Assembly (NCBI RefSeq): GCF_900114435.1
Contig: NZ_FOZK01000001.1
Coordinates: forward strand, 62,001 to 126,000
DNA from: Halomicrobium zhouii
GTDB lineage: Archaea > Halobacteriota > Halobacteria > Halobacteriales > Haloarculaceae
Reading direction: 5' to 3'
Length of the DNA: 64,000 nucleotides
In this document: positions 8,210 to 17,351 of the stretch, piece after piece
Numbering within the stretch: position 1 is the stretch's first letter
Layout of the letters: the number at the start of each line of letters is the position of its first letter
Made by a program: the position numbers and the translations under genes
Notes under the pieces: model-generated
The model's input: only the letters and a program-made list of their open reading frames with translations
Database searches by the model: none
Told to the model about the DNA's origin: nothing

Positions 8210-9475
8210 TCACCGCTCGGGATACGTCGGCGCGTCGAAACCACCCCGGACTAGCGGTTTTGCTACGTGCCGGCGCGCACACGGCGGCACCTCGTACCAG
8301 CCGACCTCGAGGTCCCGCTCCAGCCGTCGTTCGGCCTTCTCGGCCTGTGACGTGCCACAGTCCCGGCAGCGATACCCCTGATCCCGCCCGGCGCTCTCCA
8401 TCGACCGGCCGCAGTCGGGACAGGTGGGCGTGACGCGCTCGACTGTCACCAGGTCGCGCACGGCGAACTTCTCCAGTTTGAGGGTCCCGTCGCTCACCTC
8501 GCCGCAGGCGGTGACCCGGTCGCCGACGCGGAGCGCCCGGACCCGGTCGCGGAATCGCTTGGTCGGTTCGAAGGCCGCGCAGGCAAGGGTGTCGGTACCA
8601 TCCCGAATCGCGGTGAAGACGTGGCCGCCAGCGCGGGTCTCCGGCGGTTCGCAGACGGTCCCGTCGACCCGGTAAGCACCGCCTTCCATCGCGTTGGCAA
8701 GCGTTTCGTCCCGGAGGTGGGCGTCGGTCCCCTGGTTGGTCACGAACAGGTGACGACCCGCGACCGGTTCGCTCTCGACCGCGTCGGCGACCGCCCGGAC
8801 CGCCGCCGGGTCGTCGCCGCGGATGCCGTGGAGGATCGGACAGGGCGTCCGCGGGACGGCGACGGCGTACCTCTCGCCGCGGTCGACCGTGTCCCAGGCC
8901 TGCGGGTAATGCTCGTCGGCCGCCGCGAACAGCGACTCGTCGTCGACGTCCCGTTCGGTTCCCCACCGCTCGCGCTCCCGGTAGGAGATGCACTCGCAGG
9001 TCCAGTCGTCGAATGCCCGCCAGGCGCCGACGGCGGCCAGGGCACCGACGAGTCCCCGGCCGTTCCCCTCGGCGACGGCGGCGAACCCAGATTCGTCGAT
9101 CAGGCCGCGTGCGTCGTCGATCGACAGGAGTTCTCGAATGGCTCGGCGGGAGTGGTCGGCGACCGGGTCCGGGACGGCGTCCGGGCCGCAGTCGGCGACG
9201 ACCGCCCCCGGATTGGTCTTCGGGTCGTCGATTTCGGCCATCGCCAGGACGTCCTCGACGAGTCCCAGTGCCGTCGCAGCGTCGAGGTCGCAGTGGACCG
9301 CGAGCGCAGCGTTCCCTCGCGTCTTGTGTTCGACGGCGGGGTTGAGGCGGACGAGGAGCGTTCGCTCGACCGTCCCGCCAGCGGCCGCTACCCGGTCGGC
9401 CAGCGTGGCCGCGGCGTAGGTCGTACACATCCCCGAATCGCGGGAGTCCGTGTCGTCCAGTCCGATGACCGTCAC
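8210..9475 (-). CDS. tiaS: tRNA(Ile2) 2-agmatinylcytidine synthetase TiaS
   Basis: 421 aa, GTG start. TiaS attaches agmatine to C34 of tRNA-Ile2 so that it reads AUA, an archaea-specific essential modification. MTVIGLDDTDSRDSGMCTTY at the N-terminus is the kinase-like catalytic start of the family; the middle holds the FLD domain (GNGRGLVGALAAVGAWR), then an OB-fold segment (GGHVFTAIRDG...GDRVTACGEV) and a zinc ribbon (CPDCG...CRDCG) near the C-terminus. Length and order fit the family. It is transcribed away from the HTH gene at 9751, and the two are often neighbours in haloarchaea. Confidence 0.93.
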   Translation of the reverse strand: MTVIGLDDTDSRDSGMCTTYAAATLADRVAAAGGTVERTLLVRLNPAVEHKTRGNAALAVHCDLDAATALGLVEDVLAMAEIDDPKTNPGAVVADCGPDAVPDPVADHSRRAIRELLSIDDARGLIDESGFAAVAEGNGRGLVGALAAVGAWRAFDDWTCECISYRERERWGTERDVDDESLFAAADEHYPQAWDTVDRGERYAVAVPRTPCPILHGIRGDDPAAVRAVADAVESEPVAGRHLFVTNQGTDAHLRDETLANAMEGGAYRVDGTVCEPPETRAGGHVFTAIRDGTDTLACAAFEPTKRFRDRVRALRVGDRVTACGEVSDGTLKLEKFAVRDLVTVERVTPTCPDCGRSMESAGRDQGYRCRDCGTSQAEKAERRLERDLEVGWYEVPPCARRHVAKPLVRGGFDAPTYPER

Positions 9476-9713
9476 TGGCGAGAGGTTGTGTGTGCCCCGC
9501 CTTCCGGGTTTCGTCTATCGATGGCCGCGAAAGCGGTCGAGAAGATTTCCGCTGGTAGCAGCCCTACCGGCCACCAATAACGATCGAATGGAGCGGCCAG
9601 GCCTCCCCGGACACTTACCTCAGCTAGTTCTCAGACGACACGTCAACGTATAATAACGTATCGTAGGCCGCCAGAAAAACCGCGGTACAGCGCCCATATC
9701 ACCGGCGCAACGC

Positions 9714-9720
9714 ATATATG
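9714..9720 (+). promoter_or_regulatory. Probable TATA box of the 9751 HTH regulator
   Basis: An ATATATG patch about 34 nt before the ATG at 9751; a second A/T stretch (CTTATAC, 9731-9737) is closer to the start. Either could position TBP. Confidence 0.35.
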
Positions 9721-9750
9721 GGGCGAGTTACTTATACTCTCTAGAGGCAC

Positions 9751-10722
9751 ATGTCACGGTCAGCACTGGTGGAGAACGTCACCGCGATGCTCACGGACGC
9801 CGGATTCCTCGTGAGCGACCGGTGTGCGATCCGCCCCAAGAGCTTCGACGTCGCCGCCCGCCGCGGCGAGGACGTCCTGCTCGTGAAGATTCTGGCCAAC
9901 ATCGACGCCTTCGACGCCAGCACGGGCGCCGAGATGCGTCGACTGGGCACCTACCTCAACGCGACGCCCATCGTCATCGGCCTGCGGACCCGCGACGAGG
10001 ACCTGAAGCCGGGCGTGACCTACTTCCGCCACGGCGTGCCGGTCCTCTCGCCGGACACGGCGATGGAGCTGTTCGTCGAGGAGGTGCCGCCGCTCATCTA
10101 CGCCGCGCCGGGCGGCCTGTACGTCAACATCGACAGCGAGGTGCTCGCGGACGCCCGCGAGGACCGCGAGTGGTCGCTGGGCCGCCTGGCCAAGGAGCTG
10201 GGCGTCTCGCGACGGACGGTATCGAAGTACGAGGACGGGATGGACGCCTCCGTCGAGGTGGCGGCCGAACTCGAGGATCTGTTCGAGGAGCCGCTCACCT
10301 CGCCGGTGAGCGTCCTCGACGGCGCCGAGGAGATCCGCGACGAGGAGGAGACGCCGGCGGACCCCGACGTTGCCCCCGAGGACGAGGGCATCGTCACCGT
10401 CTTCACCCGCATCGGCTTCGACGTCCACCCGACGGATCGGGCGCCGTTCAAGACCGTTAGCGAGAACGAGCACCGCCGCGAGCAGATGCTCACCGGCCAC
10501 TCCGAACTCACCAAGACCGCCGAGAAACGCGCCCGGATCATGTCCTCGGTGGGCCACGTCACCCGCACGCGGTCGGTGTACGTCGTCGAACGCGCCAGCC
10601 GCGAGTCCGTCGACGGGACCGCCCTCGTCGAGGAAGAGGAGATCGAGGGCATCGAGGAGGCCGACGAACTGCGGGACCTCATCCTCGACCGGTCGGGCGA
10701 CCCGGCCGAAGAGTCGGCCTGA
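9751..10722 (+). CDS. Haloarchaeal HTH-type transcriptional regulator
   Basis: 323 aa. The N-terminal region (about 1-125) has a nuclease-like alpha/beta pattern ([18 protein letters not shown]) seen in the archaeal putative HTH regulator family. A Xre-type helix-turn-helix follows ([20 protein letters not shown], about residues 145-164), and the acidic C-terminal half contains [20 protein letters not shown] and a second alpha/beta segment. The resemblance to restriction-endonuclease-fold sensors suggests nucleic-acid binding beyond the HTH, but catalytic residues are not evident. The target genes are unknown; it is divergent from tiaS. Confidence 0.75.
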   Translation: MSRSALVENVTAMLTDAGFLVSDRCAIRPKSFDVAARRGEDVLLVKILANIDAFDASTGAEMRRLGTYLNATPIVIGLRTRDEDLKPGVTYFRHGVPVLSPDTAMELFVEEVPPLIYAAPGGLYVNIDSEVLADAREDREWSLGRLAKELGVSRRTVSKYEDGMDASVEVAAELEDLFEEPLTSPVSVLDGAEEIRDEEETPADPDVAPEDEGIVTVFTRIGFDVHPTDRAPFKTVSENEHRREQMLTGHSELTKTAEKRARIMSSVGHVTRTRSVYVVERASRESVDGTALVEEEEIEGIEEADELRDLILDRSGDPAEESA

Positions 10723-10736
10723 GACCGGCGCCGACT

Positions 10737-10767
10737 GATAGTGGTGGTTGTAAGCCCGTACCGAGTA
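10737..10767 (+). repeat. Dispersed repeat, type III (partial copy)
   Basis: AGTGGTGGTTGTAAGCCCGTACC, about 90% identical to the start of the hairpin element at 23066. Only one arm is present here; the matching inverted arm is missing. It lies just after the stop of the HTH regulator. Confidence 0.5.
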
Positions 10768-10948
10768 GGACACGACGCTAAAGGCCAGCGACGAGTTGTT
10801 TCACAGTGATTCGCGTAGCCACCGCTCCCCATCGGTTGCAGGCGGTGATGAAGCGAGTCGGACCGCCGGGAGTAGTTCGAAAGCGCGCTCCGCGAGTCAG
10901 GCCGAGGCGTCCGACTCGCGGGTCGTTCCTCCCCGCTCGTCTGTAAGC

Positions 10949-10973
10949 TGGTTCCGACCGGAGGGACCAGCCT
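10949..10973. terminator. Inverted repeat at the 3' end of the glutaredoxin gene
   Basis: GCTGGT and ACCAGC arms enclose a short GC-rich loop, overlapping the region of the glutaredoxin stop. It could be a weak hairpin terminator; no T-run follows on the minus strand. Confidence 0.3.
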
Positions 10974-11220
10974 AGCTCCCGTACTCTTCTTCCAGATACG
11001 CCACGATGTCGTCGGACTCGGCCATCCCCTCGACGTCGTTCTCGGGGTCGACGAGCACGGGGACGCCGGTCTGGCCCGACACCGCCTCGACCTCGGTCCG
11101 CTCGGAGTGCGAGCGCGGGACCATGTGGGAGTCGTACTCCAGGCCCAGTTCCTCCAGCTTGTTCACGACCTTCGCACAGTACGGGCAGCCGTCGAGTTCG
11201 TAGAGTTCGAGGTTCGCCAT
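10972..11220 (-). CDS. Glutaredoxin-like thiol-disulfide oxidoreductase
   Basis: 82 aa single thioredoxin-fold domain. The redox centre is CPYC (about residues 12-15), followed by GVPVLVDP with the cis-proline and a C-terminal acidic helix (IVAYLEEEYGS). The length is that of a minimal glutaredoxin or the N-terminal domain of a GST. It likely reduces disulfides or low-molecular-weight mixed disulfides (haloarchaea use gamma-glutamylcysteine). Cytosolic; no signal. Divergent from the PAP2 gene at 11336. Confidence 0.85.
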   Translation of the reverse strand: MANLELYELDGCPYCAKVVNKLEELGLEYDSHMVPRSHSERTEVEAVSGQTGVPVLVDPENDVEGMAESDDIVAYLEEEYGS

Positions 11221-11335
11221 CGGCGGTACGTTGGACGCCGAGTCCTATCAGGCCCACGGTGTGTTGCGCGGGCCGTACAGGACCGATCGAGACAGTGCGG
11301 GGATTTAACACTGAGAGAGGCATCCACCTTGCAAC

Positions 11336-12247
11336 GTGGCGCTAAACGGACGCGGCGTCGGCATCACGGAGTTGCTCCACGGCTACGCCGAGTGGCCGGT
11401 GCTCGTCCTCTTCGCGCTGGTGACGCAACTCGGCGACGTCTGGTTCCTCTTCGCCCTCGGCAGCGCGCTCTACGTCGCCGGCGAGCGGCTCCCGCGGTGG
11501 GGGATCGACCGCCGACGCGGGCTGTTCGTGCTGGGGCTCGTGCTGGCCTACGTCGCCCTCATCGGCGTGCTGAAGCACGCGTTCATGCTCCCGCGCCCGC
11601 CCGGTGCCAGTGAAGCGCCCGCGCTGGGGTGGATCCCGGCGGTCCTCCAGCCGGTGTTCGCCGACATCGCGACGGGACACGGCCCCGGCTTCCCGAGCGG
11701 GCACGCGCTGGGCACGACGATGGTCTGGGGCGGCGTCGCGCTGATACTCGACCGGGGAACGCGGCGGAGCCGGCTGGCGGTCGCGGGAACGGTCGTCGCC
11801 CTCGTCTCGCTCTCGCGGCTCGTCCTCGGCGTGCACTACGCCGTCGACGTGGTCGTCGGCGTCGCCCTCGGCCTGCTCGCCCTCGGCGCGCTCTACCGGT
11901 TCTCCGACGGCGGCACCGAGCCCGGTCTGGTGCTGCTGTTCGCCGTCGCGGCCGGGGTGCTCGGGCTGTTCACCGGGTTCACCTTCGACAGCGTGACGGC
12001 GCTCGGCGGGGCGCTCGGCGCCTGGGTCGCGTGGCGCGCCGTCGCCGAGGCGACGGCCGCACACCCCTCCAGCGGGCGGGAAGTGATGGCGGCCGTCGCC
12101 GTGCTCGCCGTCGCCGCCGCGCTCTTCGGCGCCGTCTACGCGCTCACCCCCGGGCTCGTCGTCGCGTTCCTCGGCGCCGTCCTCGCCGGCGGCGGCGCCG
12201 TCGGCGCACCGGCCCTGGGCGACCGCCTCGCCCACACCCGGTCGTGA
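11336..12247 (+). CDS. PAP2-family membrane phosphatase
   Basis: 303 aa, GTG start with TTTAAC about 32 nt upstream. The three acid-phosphatase motifs are intact: KHAFMLPRP, PSGHA and SRLVLGVHYAVD, so the enzyme should be active on lipid phosphates (phosphatidate, polyprenyl or phytanyl diphosphates) at the membrane surface. Eight or nine hydrophobic segments are present; the C-terminal helices after the catalytic core have no assigned role. It is followed after 74 nt by a YdjM-like membrane protein, possibly in one transcript. Confidence 0.85.
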   Translation: MALNGRGVGITELLHGYAEWPVLVLFALVTQLGDVWFLFALGSALYVAGERLPRWGIDRRRGLFVLGLVLAYVALIGVLKHAFMLPRPPGASEAPALGWIPAVLQPVFADIATGHGPGFPSGHALGTTMVWGGVALILDRGTRRSRLAVAGTVVALVSLSRLVLGVHYAVDVVVGVALGLLALGALYRFSDGGTEPGLVLLFAVAAGVLGLFTGFTFDSVTALGGALGAWVAWRAVAEATAAHPSSGREVMAAVAVLAVAAALFGAVYALTPGLVVAFLGAVLAGGGAVGAPALGDRLAHTRS

Positions 12248-12321
12248 ACGCGACACGGTCCCAACCGTGCCAAATGGATTAGGCGTGCGAGCCTTCCGCG
12301 CGAAGCGCGTATTTCGCGGGT

Positions 12322-12888
12322 ATGGTCGACGTCGTTGGCCACCTCGGCATGGCGCTGCTCTGGCTCGCGCCCGTCTGGTACTACGTCGAGCACCGACGGA
12401 CCGCGGCGCTGGTCGTCGCCGTCGGATTCTGGTTCGGGATGTTACCGGACGTCGACCTCGTCCTCTCGGAGTGGGCCGCGGGCATCCACCACCACGGCCT
12501 CCTGCACACCGTCCTGGTCGTCACGGTACTCGCCGCCGCCCTCGGCCCGCTCGTCGGAATGCTCTTCAGACGCATCGGCGACCGCACCGGCTGGGTCTCC
12601 GTGCGAGCGCAGGAGAAGGCCCTCCAGATCGGTTTTCTCACCGTCTGGGTCCCCAGTCTCGCGCACATCTTCGCCGACATGCTCTCGGCGCCCGACGTCT
12701 CGACGCGGATCGAACCCCTCTGGCCCCTCGTGAAGGGCCCGGTGGTCATGATGGACGTCCTCTGGTACCAGTCCTGGTGGGCGACGTGGGGGTTGTTGGT
12801 CCTTGGCGTCTCCGTCAACGTGCTGGCCTGGAACTGGACCGACGGTCGAGAGGAGTCGTCGGACGAGGTCGCTGATGCAACCGGTTGA
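12322..12888 (+). CDS. YdjM-like membrane-bound metal-dependent hydrolase (DUF457)
   Basis: 188 aa with four or five transmembrane helices. LPDVDL, IHHHGLLHTV and a late H-x-x-x-D (AHIFADML) are the conserved His/Asp set of the LexA-binding/YdjM family, annotated as predicted metal-dependent hydrolases. The real substrate is unknown for the whole family. Starts at ATG 12322. Immediately upstream is a hairpin-like GC-rich stretch (CCGCGCGAAGCGCG, about 12297-12310). Confidence 0.7.
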   Translation: MVDVVGHLGMALLWLAPVWYYVEHRRTAALVVAVGFWFGMLPDVDLVLSEWAAGIHHHGLLHTVLVVTVLAAALGPLVGMLFRRIGDRTGWVSVRAQEKALQIGFLTVWVPSLAHIFADMLSAPDVSTRIEPLWPLVKGPVVMMDVLWYQSWWATWGLLVLGVSVNVLAWNWTDGREESSDEVADATG

Positions 12889-13043
12889 CTGTCGACGCGT
12901 GACTGGTCAGCAGGGCGAACCGACAAAGCGCGTCGAGACGATATCGGACGGAATCACCGCACGGGGAGCAGTTGCCCAACCGGATGCCACGTGCTTTTGA
13001 ACGAAAGAGGTCGAATAAAGTATTGACAACCCGTTTTCAGAAT

Positions 13044-13478
13044 ATGCATCACGGTCGATTCAAGCGCGTGCTCGAGTTTTTCGTCGTCGGGCTCGTCTTC
13101 GGCGTGACCGAAGACATTCTCGCAGTCCTGATCGCTACCGATGCGGAACTCACGACCGACATCGTCGGCGTGGTGGTCCTGATCGCGATTCCGTTCGCCG
13201 TCGTCTCGGAGCTCATTGTCGACCACCCGAAGTTCCTGGCTTTCGATAGGCTATCGACGGTAGTGAATTCGTCAGTTTTCGGTCGGGACGACACCCGGCA
13301 CGGGAACGCGCCCGGTGACGTTCAGCGAGAAACGGCACCGCGGCCACGCCAGCAGTATTTCTGTGACATCTGTACCACCGAGTTCGAGACGGGAGCGGTA
13401 CTCCAGGAGCATCTCGACCGCCGCCACGCCGGTGTACAGATCTACTGGTCCGTGCACGCCGACGATGCGGGGTACTAG
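13044..13478 (+). CDS. Membrane protein with C-terminal C2H2 zinc finger
   Basis: 144 aa from ATG 13044; the in-frame extension upstream is basic and lacks hydrophobic or domain content. Two transmembrane helices (about residues 8-28 and 38-60) precede a polar linker and a C2H2 finger (FCDICTTEFETGAVLQEHLDRRH). A membrane-tethered zinc finger could link membrane state to nucleic acid or protein binding. I recognise no named family. It lies in a region of slightly lower GC than its neighbours. Confidence 0.6.
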   Translation: MHHGRFKRVLEFFVVGLVFGVTEDILAVLIATDAELTTDIVGVVVLIAIPFAVVSELIVDHPKFLAFDRLSTVVNSSVFGRDDTRHGNAPGDVQRETAPRPRQQYFCDICTTEFETGAVLQEHLDRRHAGVQIYWSVHADDAGY

Positions 13479-13567
13479 CGCCGTGTGACGTTCACTTCGA
13501 ACCCAGACTGAGCGAACTCTCGCGACGAGCGACCGACCGAAGAGCCCCAGCGAACTCCAGAACCGAA

Positions 13568-15001
13568 CTACCCCAGGACGCCGCCGGTGCGGACGAAGAA
13601 GTAGACGACGAACAGGGCCGCGAGCACCCACTGGCCGGGGCGGACGTCACGCCAGTCGTCCTGGGCAGCCTTGACGATGGGGTAGGAGATGATGCCGGCG
13701 GCGATGCCGTAGGCGATGGAGAACGTGAAGGGCATCACGATGATGGTGAGGCCGGCGGGGATGGCGTAGGTGTAGTCCTGCCAGGCGATCTCGACGACGT
13801 TCTGGAGCATGACGATGCCGATGACGACCAGGACGAGGTGGGAGGCGTAGGTCGGGACCGCCGCTGCGAGGGGGACGACGGCGAGCGATGCGAGGAAGAG
13901 CAGCGAGACGACGAGGGCGGTCAGGCCGGTGCGGCCGCCCTCCTCGACGCCGGTGGCCGACTCGATGTACGTCGTCACGGTGGAGGTGCCGAGCATGCCG
14001 CCGACGGTGGTGCCGACCGCGTCGGCCATCAGGGGCTTGTCCATGTCGGGGAGGTTCCCCTCCTCGTCGAGGAAGCCCGCGATCTGGGAGACGCCGGTGA
14101 GCGTGCCGGCGGTGTCGAAGAAGTCGACGAAGAAGAAGGTGAAGACGATGAGCGCGAAGGAGAACGCCTCGACGTTCCCGAGACCGTCGACGAACGCGCC
14201 GGCAAGCGGCGCGATGTTGTAGCTGGCGGCGTCGTAGACGATGGGGACGTCGGGGGCGAGGGGGATGTTGTCCTTGAGGATGACCCCGCCGGGCACCTCG
14301 TCGGCGGGGAACGCCGAGAAGCCCAGCGCCGAGGCGGCGTAGCCCATGATCGACGTCAGGACGATGCCGAGGACGACCGACCCGCGGACGCCGCGGGCGT
14401 ACAGCGCCAGCGTGACGAACAGGCCGATCACGGAGACGACGGCGACCGGGTCCGAGGCGAAGACGGGACTGAAGGTGAGGAAGGTGGCCGGGTCGCCGGC
14501 GACGACGCGCATCTCTTCGAGACCGATGATGGCGAGGAACAGCCCGATACCCGCGCCGACCGCGAGTTTGACGGGTTCGGGAAAGAGCCGGATGACGTAC
14601 TCGCGCGCGCCGACGGCGGTCAGTGCGATGAAAACGATGCCCTCCACGACGACGGCGGCCAGCGCCGTCTGCCAATCGACCCCGAGCGCGCCGACGACGG
14701 TGAACGCGAAGAAGGCGTTCAGCCCGAGGCCGGGCGCCTGCCCGAACGGTCTGTTGGCGTAGAACGCCATCACCATCGTCGCCACCGCGGCGGCGATGAT
14801 CGTGACGACGGCGATCATCTGGAAGGTCCTGTCGGGGCCGATCCCCGCCGGCTGGATAGCGGTCGAGAGGATAGTCGGGTTGACGACCACGATGTAACTC
14901 ATCGTCAGGAACGTCGTCAACCCGGCGAGCAGTTCAGTCCGGACGTTCGTGTCGTGTTCGTCGAGGTCGAACACGTCGTTCAGCGTGTCTCCCACGGCCA
15001 T
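13568..15001 (-). CDS. NCS2-family purine permease (AzgA type)
   Basis: 477 aa with about 13 membrane helices. The N-terminus (ELLAGLTTFLTMSYIVVVNP) and the repeated seven-helix inverted topology are those of AzgA-type adenine/guanine/hypoxanthine permeases, distinct from the uracil branch. FFFVDFFDTAGTLTGVS holds the helix-8 acidic residue used for substrate binding. It lies 70 nt downstream of pyrE on the same strand, so nucleobase uptake and pyrimidine salvage/synthesis may be co-expressed, though GCGATAAG about 30 nt upstream of its start could be a separate promoter. Confidence 0.87.
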   Translation of the reverse strand: MAVGDTLNDVFDLDEHDTNVRTELLAGLTTFLTMSYIVVVNPTILSTAIQPAGIGPDRTFQMIAVVTIIAAAVATMVMAFYANRPFGQAPGLGLNAFFAFTVVGALGVDWQTALAAVVVEGIVFIALTAVGAREYVIRLFPEPVKLAVGAGIGLFLAIIGLEEMRVVAGDPATFLTFSPVFASDPVAVVSVIGLFVTLALYARGVRGSVVLGIVLTSIMGYAASALGFSAFPADEVPGGVILKDNIPLAPDVPIVYDAASYNIAPLAGAFVDGLGNVEAFSFALIVFTFFFVDFFDTAGTLTGVSQIAGFLDEEGNLPDMDKPLMADAVGTTVGGMLGTSTVTTYIESATGVEEGGRTGLTALVVSLLFLASLAVVPLAAAVPTYASHLVLVVIGIVMLQNVVEIAWQDYTYAIPAGLTIIVMPFTFSIAYGIAAGIISYPIVKAAQDDWRDVRPGQWVLAALFVVYFFVRTGGVLG

Positions 15002-15071
15002 GTTACCGGTACATGCACGGACCCCCTCTTATCGCTACTGGGATGGGCGAGAAATGCTCGGTCCGCCGATA

Positions 15072-15623
15072 CTAGGCCGCGTCGACGTCGTCGGGCGCGT
15101 CGGCCAGCAGCTCGGAGGCGGTGACCAGCGACGCCAGTTCGAGACCGCTGTCGGCGAGGTTCTCGCGGGCGCCCTCCTCCCGGTCCACCACGACGACGAC
15201 GCGGGAGACTTCGGCGCCCGCCTCCCGCAGCGCCTCGGCGGCGTCGACGGCGCTCTGGCCCGTCGTCGCGATGTCTTCCAGGATGACGACCTCCTCGCCC
15301 TCTTCGAGATTCCCTTCGATGAGGTTCGCCGTCCCGTAGTCCTTCTGCTGTTTGCGGGCGATGACGTAGGGCCGCCCCGTCTCGACGCTCGTGACGGCGA
15401 CGAGGGGGACCGCCCCCAGCGCCACGCCGGCGAGCTTCTGGTCGCCCAGCGCCGCCAGCCGCTCGGCGAAGGCCTCGGCGACGAGTTCCAGGCAGTGGGG
15501 ATCCGTCTCGAAGACGTACTTGTCGACGTAGTAGCTGCTCGTGCCCCCGTGGGAGAGCTCGAACTCGCCGTACCTGACGGCGTCCGCGTCGCGAAGGGCC
15601 GCGATGAGTTCGTCGTTGGTCAT
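15072..15623 (-). CDS. pyrE: Orotate phosphoribosyltransferase
   Basis: 183 aa. Converts orotate and PRPP to OMP in pyrimidine synthesis. The PRPP-binding motif is [14 protein letters not shown] (about residues 109-122), and the family's catalytic lysine loop is seen in [10 protein letters not shown]. The length matches archaeal PyrE (PyrE2-type of haloarchaea). The ATG at 15623 is supported by a TATA box 28 nt upstream. It is first in a possible operon with the purine permease. Confidence 0.9.
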   Translation of the reverse strand: MTNDELIAALRDADAVRYGEFELSHGGTSSYYVDKYVFETDPHCLELVAEAFAERLAALGDQKLAGVALGAVPLVAVTSVETGRPYVIARKQQKDYGTANLIEGNLEEGEEVVILEDIATTGQSAVDAAEALREAGAEVSRVVVVVDREEGARENLADSGLELASLVTASELLADAPDDVDAA

Positions 15624-15646
15624 AGGGTAGCCTGGGGGTGGTGTGA

Positions 15647-15655
15647 GGTAAAAGG
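15647..15655 (-). promoter_or_regulatory. TATA box of pyrE
   Basis: CCTTTTACC on the minus strand, centred 28 nt upstream of the pyrE ATG, implying a leaderless mRNA. Confidence 0.5.
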
Positions 15656-15866
15656 GTGGGAAAGCGGGGCGCCGAGAGCACGGCGCCGCCAGAACCCGAA
15701 CGGCGAGCCCGCCTTCACTTTCGCTCCGGTCCCAACAGGGCTAAACGCCCCGAGTGCAAGCACTCGACAGATGCCGGATTCGAACGCGAACGAGGACCGC
15801 CGGACCGCCCGCTTCCATCGACTTTCGAACGACGCGCGGACCGGGAGCGACCGCTGAGGACCGACG

Positions 15867-16400
15867 ATGTCGAACTCGAACGCGAAAGGCGACAGGCGGG
15901 AACGCGAACTGGTCAACGCGCTGGACGAGGCGGGCTTCGCCGTGATGCGGGCGCCGGCCAGCGGGTCGGCCACCGAGCGCGAGCTCCCGGACGTGCTGGC
16001 GGGCGACGGCGACACCTTCTACGCCATCGAGGCGAAATCCAGCGCCGGCGACCCCATCTACCTCGACGGCGAGGAGATCGACGCGCTGCTCTTCTTCTCG
16101 CGAAACTTCGGCGCCAAACCCCGCGTCGGCGTCCGCTTCGACCGCGAGGACTGGTACTTCTTCCATCCCGGCGACCTCTACATCACCGACGGGGGGAACT
16201 ACCGCGTCAAGAAGGAGACGGCCGTCGCCGAGGGGACGGACTTCCCGGAGTTCGTCGGCGACACGCGCAAGGTGACCCTAGACGAGATCGAGGAACGGCG
16301 GGCGGCCGACGACGAACCCGACCAGGCGACACTGGACGTCCTCTCGGCGCTGGAGCGCGGAGACCTCTCCGTCGAGGACGCCGCGGCGATGTTGCAGTGA
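15867..16400 (+). CDS. hjc: Holliday junction resolvase Hjc
   Basis: 177 aa. Structure-specific endonuclease that cleaves four-way junctions in recombination and fork repair. The nuclease signature is intact: RERELV (Glu), a PDV-type Asp (ELPDVLAG) and EAKSS (E-x-K), as in archaeal Hjc. The C-terminal ~55 residues are acidic and helical, longer than in the minimal archaeal enzymes. A short 28-codon reading frame (15771-15857) lies just upstream and has a similar N-terminus. Other replication/repair genes (priL, pcn, rpa) lie within 30 kb. Confidence 0.9.
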   Translation: MSNSNAKGDRRERELVNALDEAGFAVMRAPASGSATERELPDVLAGDGDTFYAIEAKSSAGDPIYLDGEEIDALLFFSRNFGAKPRVGVRFDREDWYFFHPGDLYITDGGNYRVKKETAVAEGTDFPEFVGDTRKVTLDEIEERRAADDEPDQATLDVLSALERGDLSVEDAAAMLQ

Positions 16401-16478
16401 CGGTTCTTCGATACGCAGCGGCCAGGCGAACGCTCACGGGAGGCGACTGACGGGAAACTGGTTTGTACGGGCGGCAGA

Positions 16479-17351
16479 ATGTCGTCACAAATGGCTATCG
16501 ACTACGAGGACGCGTTCGGCTATCCGCTCCGTGGGGACGGGACACTGAAGCGATTTCTCGTCGGCGGCGGGGTGCCGTCGCTGTTGACGCTGGCGTTTTT
16601 CGCACTCCTCGTGCTCTCCATCTTTCTCGCACCGGTCGCCATCCTGATCCTGTTGCTGGCGCCCGCCTGGCTGGCGGTCGGCCTCGTCCTCGCCGGGTAC
16701 TACGTCCGCGTCGTCAGGGCGACCTACGCCGGGAACGAGGACCCGCCAGCGTTCGGCGACTGGAAGGAACTGCTCGTCGACGGCGGCTACTCCGTTCTCG
16801 TCGGGCTGGGGTACGCGCTCCCGCTGGTCCTCCTGGGCCTGGTCGTCACCGTCGGCTTCGTTGCCCTGGTCGGTGGCGGCGCGGCGATGGGCGGGTCGGA
16901 CGTGGAGACGACCGTTGCCGCCCTCGGCGTGCTCTCGCTGCTGGTGTTCGTCCTCCTCTCCCTGCTGGCGATGGCGTACTCGCTGGCGGTGAGCTATCTG
17001 TATCCGATATCCGTGTGCATCTACGCCGACACCGGCGACGTCCGGGCGGCGTTCTCGAAAGAGCGCCTGGTGCCGGTCGCGAAGTCGAGCGACTACGCGA
17101 TGGCGTGGCTCGTCCAGGCCGGCGTCCTGTTCGGGATCCAGACGTTCGTCGGCACGCTGACCGTGATACTGATCGGCTACCTCCTCTACCCGTTCCTCCC
17201 GTTCGCGACCTTTTTCGTCACGGTGGCGGCGTTCTACACGTTCGCCAAGGCCTACCAGAACGAGAGCGCAACGATGGGGACGAGTGACACTGCCCGAGAC
17301 GACCCGACGGTTCGAGAAGATAGCCAGCTCGGGAGCGAGACGGGCTACTGA
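16479..17351 (+). CDS. DUF4013-type membrane protein
   Basis: 290 aa with about six helices in three pairs and a polar, acidic tail (about 255-290). The opening (YEDAFGYPLRGDG...RFLVGGGVPSLL) and the RATYAGNEDPPAFGDWKELLVDG loop are characteristic of DUF4013 proteins, which occur widely in haloarchaea; no biochemical function is known. Met5 (16491) is a possible alternative start. The last 7 nt overlap the 3' end of the convergent SWIM-domain gene. Confidence 0.75.
   Translation: MSSQMAIDYEDAFGYPLRGDGTLKRFLVGGGVPSLLTLAFFALLVLSIFLAPVAILILLLAPAWLAVGLVLAGYYVRVVRATYAGNEDPPAFGDWKELLVDGGYSVLVGLGYALPLVLLGLVVTVGFVALVGGGAAMGGSDVETTVAALGVLSLLVFVLLSLLAMAYSLAVSYLYPISVCIYADTGDVRAAFSKERLVPVAKSSDYAMAWLVQAGVLFGIQTFVGTLTVILIGYLLYPFLPFATFFVTVAAFYTFAKAYQNESATMGTSDTARDDPTVREDSQLGSETGY

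Noticed and set aside
16463-17287. 274-residue forward frame over the DUF4013 gene
   Set aside because: Arg-rich shadow in another frame; the DUF4013 frame has clear helices.
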